64,000 nt of DNA from Candidatus Tumulicola sp. GTDB taxonomy: Bacteria; Vulcanimicrobiota; Vulcanimicrobiia; Vulcanimicrobiales; Vulcanimicrobiaceae. The stretch lies in NCBI GenBank assembly GCA_036490475.1, contig DASXDT010000005.1:784812-848811 (forward strand), written 5' to 3'. The position numbers were made by a program, and so were the translations under genes. Positions 1-8,058 of the stretch are shown here, in pieces; within the stretch, counting starts at the first letter, position 1, and every line of letters starts with the position of its first letter. The notes below the pieces were generated by a model, which was not told the DNA's origin, searched no databases, and worked only from the letters and a program-made list of their open reading frames with translations.

Positions 1-948
1 GGCGGTTGCATCGCGCATTGTGCCCAACGCCGCAGCGAAACCTACCAATAGATATCCCGCCCAGGCGCCGGTGTAGTGCGTCCCGAGCGTAAACGTCGTG
101 TTCATTCGCGACAAAAGCACTTCTGCCAACGGTGCCGCGGCCAGCCACGTAACGCGCGAACGAAGTGGCACGAACGCGAGCGGCGCGAGGATCGCGATCG
201 CAAACCACAGACGCGCCAAGCCGTCGAGGCCAAAGAGCCGGGTTGCGTCGCCCCACGTCCAGGCGTAAAACCGATTGGGCTGCCATGCGTGCACGGCCGC
301 AGCATGCGGTTGGATGAGCCAGAAAAACGCGATAAGAACGAGCGCACAGAGAATCGCAGTCGCGATCGCCAGCGTGCGTCTTTTCGGATCGTGACGATAC
401 GCAAACGCACTTCCGGCGGCCGCGATACCGAGAAAAATCGCTTGATCTTCTTTGACCATCAACACGATCGCCGCACAAACGGCCGCGAGCGCGAGATATC
501 CGGCGTCGAAGGCGTAGGCAGTCCACAACACCGCGGCCGGCGCAAAGCCGTTTTCGTGAAAGTCTCCGAACGTCAGACCCGCCAGTGGCGGATACAACCA
601 TACGACGACCGCTGCAAAGCGCGCGATCCGGCGGTCGGTGCGCCGCAGGACGATCGCATAGACGGGCGCGGCGCAGAGCGCTCCGGCGATCGCCTGCAAC
701 GCGACGAGGAGCATCGGCGATCGAAAAAACAGCAGCCCCAACGCTGGAAAATACAGGATCGGCGAAAAATGGAACGCCCAATGACTCCCTTCGATCGGGT
801 TGCAAAAGCATCCGAACGCAGAGGCGACCGTTTGCGAGAAGAGTCCGAAGTCGACGAGGTTTCGATGGGCGCCGTACTTGATCGCGCCGAGCAACGTAAA
901 CAGCGCGGCGTACGTCGCGGTGCCGATCCAGACGAAGCGATCGCGCAC
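1..948 (-). CDS. DUF2079-type polytopic membrane protein (3' end outside window)
   Basis: An open frame runs on the minus strand from a GTG at 948 to the window edge, 316 codons with no stop. The start is supported by AAGGGG a few bases upstream; that sequence overlaps the prfB stop codon, so the two genes are probably one transcript. The product is strongly hydrophobic with many predicted membrane segments. It carries features known from DUF2079 proteins: an early DFGLFSQ motif, an HFSPILYFPALG stretch, GDFHENGF near residue 135, and VKEDQA after it. DUF2079 members look like GT-C-fold glycosyltransferases, but their substrates are unknown. Family assignment is from motif memory; the C-terminus cannot be judged. 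Confidence 0.75.
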   Translation of the reverse strand, partial: MRDRFVWIGTATYAALFTLLGAIKYGAHRNLVDFGLFSQTVASAFGCFCNPIEGSHWAFHFSPILYFPALGLLFFRSPMLLVALQAIAGALCAAPVYAIVLRRTDRRIARFAAVVVWLYPPLAGLTFGDFHENGFAPAAVLWTAYAFDAGYLALAAVCAAIVLMVKEDQAIFLGIAAAGSAFAYRHDPKRRTLAIATAILCALVLIAFFWLIQPHAAAVHAWQPNRFYAWTWGDATRLFGLDGLARLWFAIAILAPLAFVPLRSRVTWLAAAPLAEVLLSRMNTTFTLGTHYTGAWAGYLLVGFAAALGTMRDATA

Positions 949-956
949 GAAACCCC

Positions 957-2067
957 TTACGCCGGTGCGCGCGAGCGGCGCCGTTGCAAATACGGCCACA
1001 CGAACGGGTCGATATCGCCATCGAGCACGCGTTGCGCGTCGCCAACCGACGCGTCCGTCCGGTGGTCTTTCACCAACTGATACGGCTGTAACACGTACGA
1101 GCGAATCTGCGAACCCCACTCGTTGGCTTGCCGCTCTCCGCGGATGTCGTCGAGACGGCGGTCGCGCTCTTCGGCCGCTCGCACCGCCAGCTTGGCGCGT
1201 AGCAAGCCCATAGCTACCTCGCGATTTTGTGCTTGCGAGCGCTCTTGTTGCGACCCGACGATGAAGCCGCTCGGTTCGTGAATGATGCGCACCGCGGATT
1301 CGGTCTTGTTGACGTACTGGCCGCCGGCCCCGCCCGACTTAAAGGTCTCCACACGAATGTCGTCAGGCTTGATTTCGACCGCAGCCGCTTCGCCGGCTTC
1401 GATCTCCGGCAACACGTCGACTGCGGCGAACGACGTATGGCGGCGATGCGCTGCGTCGAACGGCGACAGCCGAACCAAACGATGAACGCCGCGTTCGCCT
1501 TCGAGCATTCCGTAGGCATGCGGACCGCGAACGAAAAACGTGATCGATTTCAATCCGGCTTCCTCACCCTCGGATTGCTCGACGATCTGCGTTTCCATGT
1601 CGTGCGATTCGGCCCATCGCAGATACATCCGAGTAAGCATTTGCGTCCAGTCGGCCGCATCGACACCGCCCGCGCCCGCGAAAATGCTGAGGATCGCATT
1701 ATGCGTGTCGAACTCGCCGGTAAAATTGGCGGTCATCTCGAGTCGCTCGATCGACGCTCGCGCCGTTTGTGCGGCAGCTTCTGCTTCTGCCAGCCCCTGC
1801 GGATCGCCGGCGAACAGCTCGAGCATTTCGCGCGCGTCGTGCAAAGCGGTGTCCGCGCGCTCGACCACGGTGGTTACTTGGCGAAGCTCGGCCAGCGCTT
1901 TCATCGTTCGTTGCGCCGCTTCGGGATCGTCCCAAAAGCGATCGCCCTGCGATCGCGCCTCGCCTTCTAAAAGCGCACGCCGCTTGGATGCGTGGTCAAA
2001 GACGCTCCTTGAGCGCTTCGAGTCGCGCGGCGAGGTCGGAAATCCCGGAGATGGTTGCGTCGCTCAT
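957..2067 (-). CDS. prfB: Peptide chain release factor 2 (RF2), needs +1 programmed frameshift
   Basis: RF2 recognises UGA and UAA stop codons and triggers peptide release on the ribosome. Translation starts at ATG 2067, runs 23 codons, meets an in-frame TGA at 1998-1996, and continues in the +1 frame to TAA at 957, giving 369 residues, normal for RF2. The joined protein has the SPF tripeptide near residue 201 that reads the stop codon and the GGQ motif near residue 249 (SGGAGGQYVNK) that enters the peptidyl transferase centre. The second-frame part alone lacks the N-terminus, so calling only the long open frame (957-1904) would truncate the gene. It probably leads the transcript containing the downstream DUF2079 gene. 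Confidence 0.95.
1996..2009 (-). promoter_or_regulatory. prfB +1 frameshift (recoding) site
   Basis: Read on the minus strand the site is AGGAG, a 3-nt spacer CGT, then CTT TGA C. This is the classical RF2 autoregulatory arrangement: an internal Shine-Dalgarno-like element exactly three bases before the slippery CTT and a weak TGA-C stop. When RF2 is scarce the ribosome pauses at TGA and slips +1. E. coli uses AGGGGG-TAT-CTT-TGA-C. Confidence 0.95.
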
Positions 2068-2159
2068 GACGGCTTGCGCTTTGACGCATGGCACCCGCAC
2101 CCTTGTCGACCCAGCGCCGCGTCGTGAATGCCGCACGACTAGTAGACGGAGGTTTTTGG

Positions 2160-3128
2160 ATGACCATACAATCGCTCGAAGCCGGGTTAGCGCAGACTGC
2201 ATTGCCGCCGTACGGGGCAGGCCAAGACGGGGCGATGGCGCTCGAGCAAGGGGCCGGGACGGCCGCGCCAAGCGACGCCATTTCGTTGTCGCCACAGCAG
2301 CCGGCGGCCAATTCGAGCCTCGATCAAGCATCGATGCTCAGCCCATTGTCCGGGATGCTCGCCCAACTCATGCAGATGCTGCAGCAGATGATGGGGGGAA
2401 GCTCGTCAGCGCTGCCCGGCACGGGACAATGTGCTCCCTACGGCGGGAATCCGTCCGGATCGAACTGTCCTCCCAACGGCGACGAACAATACTTCGCGTC
2501 CGCGCAAGGCAGCGACGACGGCGACCCGCACCTGTCGTTTAACGGCTCGAAATGGAACAGCATGCAGTCGCATCCCAATCTGCTGCAATCGAACTCCATT
2601 CCGGGTGGTTATCGCCTTTCGACGCAGGTAACAAACACGAATGCACGTGGCGTCTCGCGCAATCAATCGGCGCAAATTACGCTCGACGGCGGACGCACGA
2701 CGATCGGCCTGAACGGCGACGGCAAAGCGTCAATCGTTAGAAACGGCGAAAATGTTCCGATCGCGCCCGGTCAAACGCTGCAGCTTGGCTCGGGCACGAC
2801 CGTCACATGTAAGCCCAACGGCGCACTAAGCGTCAACTCGCGCAACGCGATGGGAGGTCAGATTTCGACGACGCTTTCCACCAAGAACGGCGGCGTCGAT
2901 GTCAACGTCAGCGCACAAAACGTCGATCTCGGCGGCGCATTGGTACGCGGACAGAGCGTCTCGCCGGGACCGTCGCCCGTGCCGTCGCCGACTCCGGGTG
3001 GACCGCCCGGACAGTTCGTGCAGTCGCCAATTATGCAAGTCCCACCCTACGAAATGACACCGCCATCGACCTATCAAGAGCAGCCGGCGACGTATCAGGA
3101 ACAGCCGACGCAGTACGACAACCTATAG
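2160..3128 (+). CDS. Protein with GDPH motif (vWD/DUF1521-like) and Pro-rich tail
   Basis: The start ATG 2160 is chosen over an upstream in-frame ATG at 2088 because GGAGG sits just before it; the product is 322 residues. No signal peptide is obvious. Residues about 1-90 are Ala/Gln/Ser-rich and end in a Met/Gln-rich helix (about 62-80). A GDPH motif lies at about 121-124 (context DDGDPHLSFNG), followed by about 130 residues of Gly/Asn/Thr-rich, probably beta-rich sequence. The C-terminal 50 residues are Pro-rich with two copies of TYQEQPA/T. In vWD mucin domains, repulsive guidance molecule and the DUF1521 domain of rhizobial NopE proteins, a GD-PH sequence is a self-cleavage site. Function here is unknown; the similarity is motif-level only. 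The gene diverges from prfB across 92 bp. Confidence 0.7.
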   Translation: MTIQSLEAGLAQTALPPYGAGQDGAMALEQGAGTAAPSDAISLSPQQPAANSSLDQASMLSPLSGMLAQLMQMLQQMMGGSSSALPGTGQCAPYGGNPSGSNCPPNGDEQYFASAQGSDDGDPHLSFNGSKWNSMQSHPNLLQSNSIPGGYRLSTQVTNTNARGVSRNQSAQITLDGGRTTIGLNGDGKASIVRNGENVPIAPGQTLQLGSGTTVTCKPNGALSVNSRNAMGGQISTTLSTKNGGVDVNVSAQNVDLGGALVRGQSVSPGPSPVPSPTPGGPPGQFVQSPIMQVPPYEMTPPSTYQEQPATYQEQPTQYDNL

Positions 3129-3134
3129 ACGAAA

Positions 3135-3162
3135 CGAGCGCGCGGTGAAAGCCGCGCGCTCG
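3135..3162 (+). terminator. GC-rich hairpin after the GDPH gene
   Basis: An 11-bp perfect stem (CGAGCGCGCGG / CCGCGCGCTCG) with a 6-base loop starts 7 bases after the stop codon at 3128. No T-run follows, so it is a terminator-like hairpin rather than a textbook intrinsic terminator. Confidence 0.6.
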
Positions 3163-3293
3163 ATGGCGTTAAAGGGTTGCCCTCCAGGTCAGGTTGGTAA
3201 GGCAAGCGTGGTAAAACAAGCAAGCGAGAGGTTTGGTGCGGCTCTACCCAAAGTCAGAGTAAGCCACTTACATCGAGTGTTGCCGAGGAGTTC

Positions 3294-3452
3294 ATGGTAC
3301 CTGTCCAACGCCGCTTAGCCGCGTCGTGCGTCATCGTTTTATCGGGCGCCATCTCGGCATGTTCGGGCGCACCGAACGTTGCCACCACCATACCCGTTGT
3401 AGGCGAAGCCCTGCGGCCTGCACTCCGCCCGCTCAGTAGGATATTTACGTAA
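3294..3452 (+). CDS. Small lipoprotein, 52 aa
   Basis: ATG 3294 follows GAGGAG closely. The 52-residue product has a basic N-terminus (VQRR), a hydrophobic stretch and the lipobox ISAC at about residues 20-23, followed by a short Ala/Pro/Thr-rich mature part of about 30 residues. Its stop codon overlaps the start of the acyltransferase gene (TAATG), which indicates translational coupling. It may be a genuine small lipoprotein or mainly a translational leader for the downstream gene. No family recognised. Confidence 0.6.
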   Translation: MVPVQRRLAASCVIVLSGAISACSGAPNVATTIPVVGEALRPALRPLSRIFT

Positions 3453-4636
3453 TGGAAGCCGTCACGCGTCCACCCAAGGGCTCGGCCGCTCGCACCTATT
3501 ATCCGCACGTCGAAGGTCTGCGCGGCGTGGCCGCCATGTACGTTTTTCTGTATCACGCTTGGCAATACGGCATTTTGCACGCCGGCGCAACGCTGCCGGG
3601 CTTGCTGCCGTTCACGCTGCCGTGGCTGCAATTCGGTCACTTCGCGGTGTCGGTGTTCATCGTTATCTCGGGCTACGTTCTCGGTCTCCCCGTCGCGCAA
3701 CGTCTGCAGTCGCCATTCAGCCCCGGTCGATTCGCCAAGCGGCGTATCCGCCGGCTCATGCCGGCCTATGTGCTCGCCTTGTTTTTATCGATCATTCCGT
3801 TCTGCTTAATGGCGATATTGCTCGGCAGGCATCCGAATGCTAAGCATATCGCCGTTGCAGTTATCGCACATCTCGCGCTGATTCATAACTGGATTTTGCC
3901 GCTTGCCGAATATCTGAACGGCCCGATGTGGAGCATCGCGCTGGAGTGTCAGATTTATGTGTTTTTTGCGCTATTGCTGATTCCGGTATGGAAACGCTTC
4001 GGTCCGTGGGCACAGCTCGCCGTCGCGCTCGTCATCGGCTTGTTACCGCATTTCCTCTTCCACGGACGATTCGATTACACGATATGGTGGCTGATGGGAC
4101 TGTTCGGTATGGGCGTCGTCGCCGCGCACATCACGGCGAACAAACCCGCGAGAGCACCCTTTTGGCGATTGTTGGCGCTGCTGGCTGCAGCCCTCGCCCT
4201 GGTCGCGATCACGCGTTCGGGCGAGGGAACGCCCGACAGCAATCTCTGGCCGGCCGATCTGATCGTCGGTGCGGCGATTTCGCTCATGTTCGTCACCTCC
4301 GATGGAGAAAAGCTCACGTGGACGGCGCGTTTCTTATCGCTGCGACCGATCGTAATACTCGGCACATTTTCGTACAGTCTATACCTCGTTCACGGGCCGC
4401 TCGTCGCGCTCGTAGGGGCCGCCCTACAACACATCAACGCCGGCGTCACCATCAGCGCAATCGCGTGGGGCGCGACGATCGTTCTGGTCCCGGCCCTGGC
4501 GTATTGCTTCTACCTCATCGCCGAGCGGCCGTTTCTCTCGGCGGGTTTCCGAGAGGCGATCGAAAAATCGCCCGACCACGAACGCTTATACGTTCCCGAC
4601 GACGGGGCGGTCAGTACTTCCCAAAGTACGACGTAA
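3452..4636 (+). CDS. Acyltransferase family 3 (OafA/YrhL-like) membrane protein
   Basis: A 394-residue polytopic membrane protein with about ten hydrophobic segments. Near the N-terminus it has GLRGVAAMYVFLYHAW, the R-x10-H signature of acyltransferase-3 enzymes, which move acetyl or other acyl groups across the membrane onto surface sugars, lipids or peptidoglycan. The segment YLNGPMWSIALECQIYVFFAL is also typical of the family. Length matches the membrane-only form without an SGNH domain. Start ATG 3452 overlaps the stop of the small lipoprotein gene. The acceptor cannot be inferred from neighbours. Confidence 0.88.
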   Translation: MEAVTRPPKGSAARTYYPHVEGLRGVAAMYVFLYHAWQYGILHAGATLPGLLPFTLPWLQFGHFAVSVFIVISGYVLGLPVAQRLQSPFSPGRFAKRRIRRLMPAYVLALFLSIIPFCLMAILLGRHPNAKHIAVAVIAHLALIHNWILPLAEYLNGPMWSIALECQIYVFFALLLIPVWKRFGPWAQLAVALVIGLLPHFLFHGRFDYTIWWLMGLFGMGVVAAHITANKPARAPFWRLLALLAAALALVAITRSGEGTPDSNLWPADLIVGAAISLMFVTSDGEKLTWTARFLSLRPIVILGTFSYSLYLVHGPLVALVGAALQHINAGVTISAIAWGATIVLVPALAYCFYLIAERPFLSAGFREAIEKSPDHERLYVPDDGAVSTSQSTT

Positions 4637-5100
4637 TATCGAAGTAAGAATCTCGCTCGGCGTTTGTCGCTGGGCAGACCACGTGTAAACGGTCGATTCG
4701 CCGCTCTGCATGTCGAGGATAGCATTCGCGAACGAGTCTCCTGCAGGGTCGGCGCGGCGACGCGATCGTTAACGATCCGCTAGCGCACCCAAACGCCGCC
4801 GGGCAGATCGCCGGCCAATACCGACGCCCCGGTGCTATCCTCCGCCACCTTGCAATTGGGATGCTTTGTCTCCGCGGATTTTAGCGAGTCGCCGACCGGC
4901 ACATGCGAGGGGTCGCACGATTGCGATTTCAGCGATCACGACGCATCCTTTCGTTCGCGAAAAGTACTGCCCGCGGCCAGCGCCGTTGAAACGGCCAGAC
5001 TGCGCTTACGCTTGCTACTTGGCTCGAAACCTGTCGCTTTCGTGATGATATTCGTTAGCCATGATACACCTCCGGGATCGATCGGGCGATTGTCGCGCGA
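4637..5100. other. Intergenic region, no confident gene
   Basis: This lies between the convergent acyltransferase and amidohydrolase genes. The only signal is on the minus strand: a strong GGAGG (5073-5069) before ATG 5062, opening a reading frame of only 15 codons (see 5015-5062). A second minus-strand frame continues from this point for about 40 codons to a TGA, then about 50 more ending GVWVR and TAG near 4780, without a canonical start codon. It may be a decayed small gene. Confidence 0.4.
5015..5062 (-). CDS. Possible 15-codon reading frame with strong RBS
   Basis: GGAGG lies 6 bases before ATG 5062; the frame ends at TAG 5017-5015. The peptide is short, hydrophilic and unrecognised. 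It sits 38 bp downstream of the amidohydrolase stop on the same strand, so it could be co-transcribed. The RBS is convincing but the frame is too short for a confident gene; a one-base shift after the ATG would open a longer frame, which suggests a frameshifted remnant. Confidence 0.25.
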   Translation of the reverse strand: MANEYHHESDRFRAK

Positions 5101-7011
5101 CTACCCGGTGGGCGAATGCAAAACGTCTTTTGCGACCGTCGTTCCGCCGGCATGCAACGCTGCGGCGGCACCCGGCTCGGAACTTGAAGAATCGAATGCA
5201 ACGCGACGGCCGGCAAAGATCGTTCCGACGACGCGCAGGTTGCGGAGTTCGCGAGGATCGACGCCGAGCGGATCGTCGCTCAACACCGTGAGATCGGCGA
5301 TTTTTCCGGCCTTGATGCTGCCGACGTCATTCTCTCGTTCGATCGAATACGCGGCGTCGATTGTGACGGCGCGTAATGCCTGCTCGGCAGTGATGCGCTG
5401 ATCCGGATCGGCCGTGCGTCCGGACGGCGTGATGCGATTGACCGCGCACCACATTAAAAAGAGCGGGTCGGCGGGCGCCATCGGCATATCCGAATGCAGC
5501 GAGATGCTCACGTTTTCGCGCACGGCCGTGCCAAGGCGTGCCATGCTATTAGCGCGTTCGGGGCCAAGACCCATTTGCGAATACTTGTCGGCCAACGCGC
5601 ACGGATAATACGGGTTGGCGCTGACGATCGCTCCAAGCTCTCTCAGCCGGCGCACTTGTTCGTCCTGCGAGACGGCGAAATGCACCACCGTAAATCGGTG
5701 ATCTTCCCGAGGATTAGCCTGCTGCGCCGCAGCCAGCGTGTCGATAACGACCTGCAGGCCGGCATCGCCGTTCACATGCGTATGGATGTGATAGCCCGCA
5801 TTCCAATACGCCGTAAAGGCGGCCGCGTAATCGACCGGTGCGAGGATCCACTCGCCTTCGTGCCCATCGAGGTAGGGCTGCTTCACTTGCATGAGCAGCG
5901 AGAATATCGCTCCATCGCAAAACAATTTGATTTGTTTCGGCAGCCACGAAACGTTGCCGCTTCCCCAGGCGAGGTGCGATTCGGTTGCGGGAATGAGCCC
6001 TCCGAGATCGGACTTGTGCTGTTCGTACAATCCGCGACCGTCTGGAATGAGATACGTTCGGAAACCGACATCGCCGCCCAGACTCTTCTCCCAAAATGCT
6101 TGGATCGGTCGCGTTAATTGCGTGCCCGGCTCGCAAATAGTCGTGATTCCCTTCGAGCGAACGTATTGCGTGAAGCGCCGCACCCCGGCCTCGATACGAG
6201 CCGGCGACAACAGATCTTTACCCACCGGCGCGAGTACGAGCTTCAAACCGTTTTCGTAGAAATGTCCTTGCACCAGGTCTGCCTGTTCGCTCGCTAAGCC
6301 CTTACCCGATAACGCATCGCCGGTGATGCCGTATTTGGCAATGGCAGCGCTGTTGAGAATGAGCTCGTGGCAGGATCGGTGCCAAACGACAACCGGCCGC
6401 TCTGGGCTGAGCGCATCCAAGTGCGCACGTCGTACTTGGCCGTGAAAATATTGGTGGTAGCCCCACGTAAAGAGCGTCTCGTCGGGCGGCATCGCCGCCA
6501 TTTCATCGATCGCTTCGGAGAGACGAGCGACGTATTCGGCGTTATCGTTGGCGGCCGCAGAGAAGCGTTCGGGGACGTCCCAATCCTCGATCGCGATAAT
6601 CGTGCAGGCAAACGATAGCGCACCCAACAGCGGATGTACGTGCTGCTCGATTAGTCCCGGAACGATCACGTCGCCTTGGTAGCGCCGGTCGACGACGAAC
6701 GTTCCTATTTCAAGGTCTTGCGTAACCGATTCGAGCGTGCCGACGGCCGCGATACGCGAGTCGCGAACCGCAACCGCGGTTGCCGCATCGCCCGGCTCCA
6801 TCGTGACGATTTTGCGCGCGACGTAGACAGTCGTATCGGCGCCGTCGAGCTCTGCGAGCACGTCGATGGACGGTTGCCGTTCCGGCTTTGAAAGAACGGT
6901 GGCCGGCGCGTTGGCCGCTAATAGTGGAAGGATGGTCGCGCATCCGGAACACTGCGCGTCGTGATCGTGGTGCAGCACGCACGCGTCGTTGGCAGCACCG
7001 AGTGGGCGCAC
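5101..7011 (-). CDS. YtcJ-type metal-dependent amidohydrolase
   Basis: A 636-residue member of the amidohydrolase superfamily, YtcJ branch. It has the entry motif VIVPGLIEQHVHPLLG (metal-binding HxH near residue 125), the YtcJ-typical WGYHQYFHG, a mid-domain H-T-H-V-N-G-D motif, SLHSDMPMAPADPLF containing the catalytic Asp near residue 530, and the C-terminal IKAGKIADLTVLSDDPL. Such enzymes hydrolyse C-N bonds in cyclic or N-acyl compounds; the substrate is unknown. The start is a GTG at 7011 with a poor RBS, so the real start may be internal. The first 30 residues are unusual, with four Cys and His-rich LHHDHD, resembling a metal-binding knuckle. It lies 21 bp after the SDR gene on the same strand. 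Confidence 0.85.
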   Translation of the reverse strand: MRPLGAANDACVLHHDHDAQCSGCATILPLLAANAPATVLSKPERQPSIDVLAELDGADTTVYVARKIVTMEPGDAATAVAVRDSRIAAVGTLESVTQDLEIGTFVVDRRYQGDVIVPGLIEQHVHPLLGALSFACTIIAIEDWDVPERFSAAANDNAEYVARLSEAIDEMAAMPPDETLFTWGYHQYFHGQVRRAHLDALSPERPVVVWHRSCHELILNSAAIAKYGITGDALSGKGLASEQADLVQGHFYENGLKLVLAPVGKDLLSPARIEAGVRRFTQYVRSKGITTICEPGTQLTRPIQAFWEKSLGGDVGFRTYLIPDGRGLYEQHKSDLGGLIPATESHLAWGSGNVSWLPKQIKLFCDGAIFSLLMQVKQPYLDGHEGEWILAPVDYAAAFTAYWNAGYHIHTHVNGDAGLQVVIDTLAAAQQANPREDHRFTVVHFAVSQDEQVRRLRELGAIVSANPYYPCALADKYSQMGLGPERANSMARLGTAVRENVSISLHSDMPMAPADPLFLMWCAVNRITPSGRTADPDQRITAEQALRAVTIDAAYSIERENDVGSIKAGKIADLTVLSDDPLGVDPRELRNLRVVGTIFAGRRVAFDSSSSEPGAAAALHAGGTTVAKDVLHSPTG

Positions 7012-7032
7012 CTGTCGGCGCGCCCCGTTCGT

Positions 7033-7950
7033 TTAGCCGATCATCGAGGTGGTCGCCTCGGGTTTGAAGTAGCCGCCGCGATTGAGGTCGTCTAACAACG
7101 TCGCCTGCGACGGCACCCAGCCGAGCGTCGCGCGCGTTTGTTCGCTGCGAGCCGGAACATCTATTGCGGCAAAATGCGCGAACCACCCGAAATGCTCGGC
7201 GGCCTCGTCGGGAGATTTCGAAACGGCCGGCACATCGAGGCCGCGCGCGATGCCTTCGGCGATACTCCTGAACGCAACACCTTCTTCTGCTACCGCGTGA
7301 TAGCGCACGCGGCCGGTGCCTTTTTCAAACGCCAAACGATACAGATGCGCCGCATCGAGGCGATGCACAGCCGGCCACCGATTGGATCCATCACTAATGT
7401 ATGCCGAAAACCCACTTTGGCGCGCTCGCTGGATCAGAAGTGGAACGAAAGCACGATCGCCTTCGCCGTGAACGCTCGGCGGCAAACGCACGATCGCAAC
7501 GCGGACGCCGGCCGCGGTCGCCGCGTCGGCGGCGAGTTCGGAAGCGATGCGAGGATTGGCCGAAGCCTCAGCAGGCAGGTTATCTTCGATTGCGACACGT
7601 CCCGACTCGAGCAGCGCCGTTCCGGATGTCACGAGCAACAGTCGATCGGATCCAACCAACGCATCGGCCAGCGCTGCAATGGCGAGGCGGTCCTTTTCAC
7701 AGTTTTCTGCAAACCTAGAAAAATCGTGGATGAATGCGGTGTGAATCACGCCGTCGCTCGATGCTGCCGCGGCGCGAAGGCCGTCCAGATCGTCCAGCGA
7801 GCCGCGATGCACGTCAGCGCCGGCTGCGCGCAGAGCAGCGGCTGACGAATCCGAAACGGGCCAAGCCAAGAACGGTGTGTCCGGCATCTAACAGTTCTCG
7901 AACGACGGCCGAGCCGATGAACCCGGTCGCGCCGGTGACGAAACTGGCAC
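7033..7950 (-). pseudogene. NAD(P)-dependent SDR/epimerase, disrupted N-terminus
   Basis: The frame from ATG 7887 to 7033 encodes 284 residues of an extended SDR ending but lacks the nucleotide-binding N-terminus. That N-terminus is encoded immediately upstream in another frame: [17 protein letters not shown], a textbook Rossmann TGxxGxxG motif. Two single-base changes rejoin everything: one extra base in the AAA tract at 7941-7943 and one fewer in AAA at 7854-7856. A GTG at 7950 would then start a normal protein of about 305 residues. As read, no start codon exists in the Rossmann frame. Either the gene is inactivated by two compensating indels or the assembly has two homopolymer errors. The active-site region (SGTALL, then SVHGEGD) otherwise looks sound. 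Confidence 0.8.
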
Positions 7951-8058
7951 TGTGACCTTAAACGACACGGTGCGAGATGTAGCTTCTCTCGTGGGATCGC
8001 CTACAGTGCTTCGACCCCGTCGCTCGCCGAATCGCCTTCGTTTAGGTATGCTAGCTGC

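Noticed and set aside
76..1080. Long plus-strand frame rich in Arg/Glu
   Set aside because: It is antisense to the DUF2079 gene and prfB, both with clear family motifs; its composition is that of a GC-rich shadow frame.
4832..5401. Plus-strand frame of 189 codons
   Set aside because: Mostly antisense to the amidohydrolase C-terminus; no motif or RBS.
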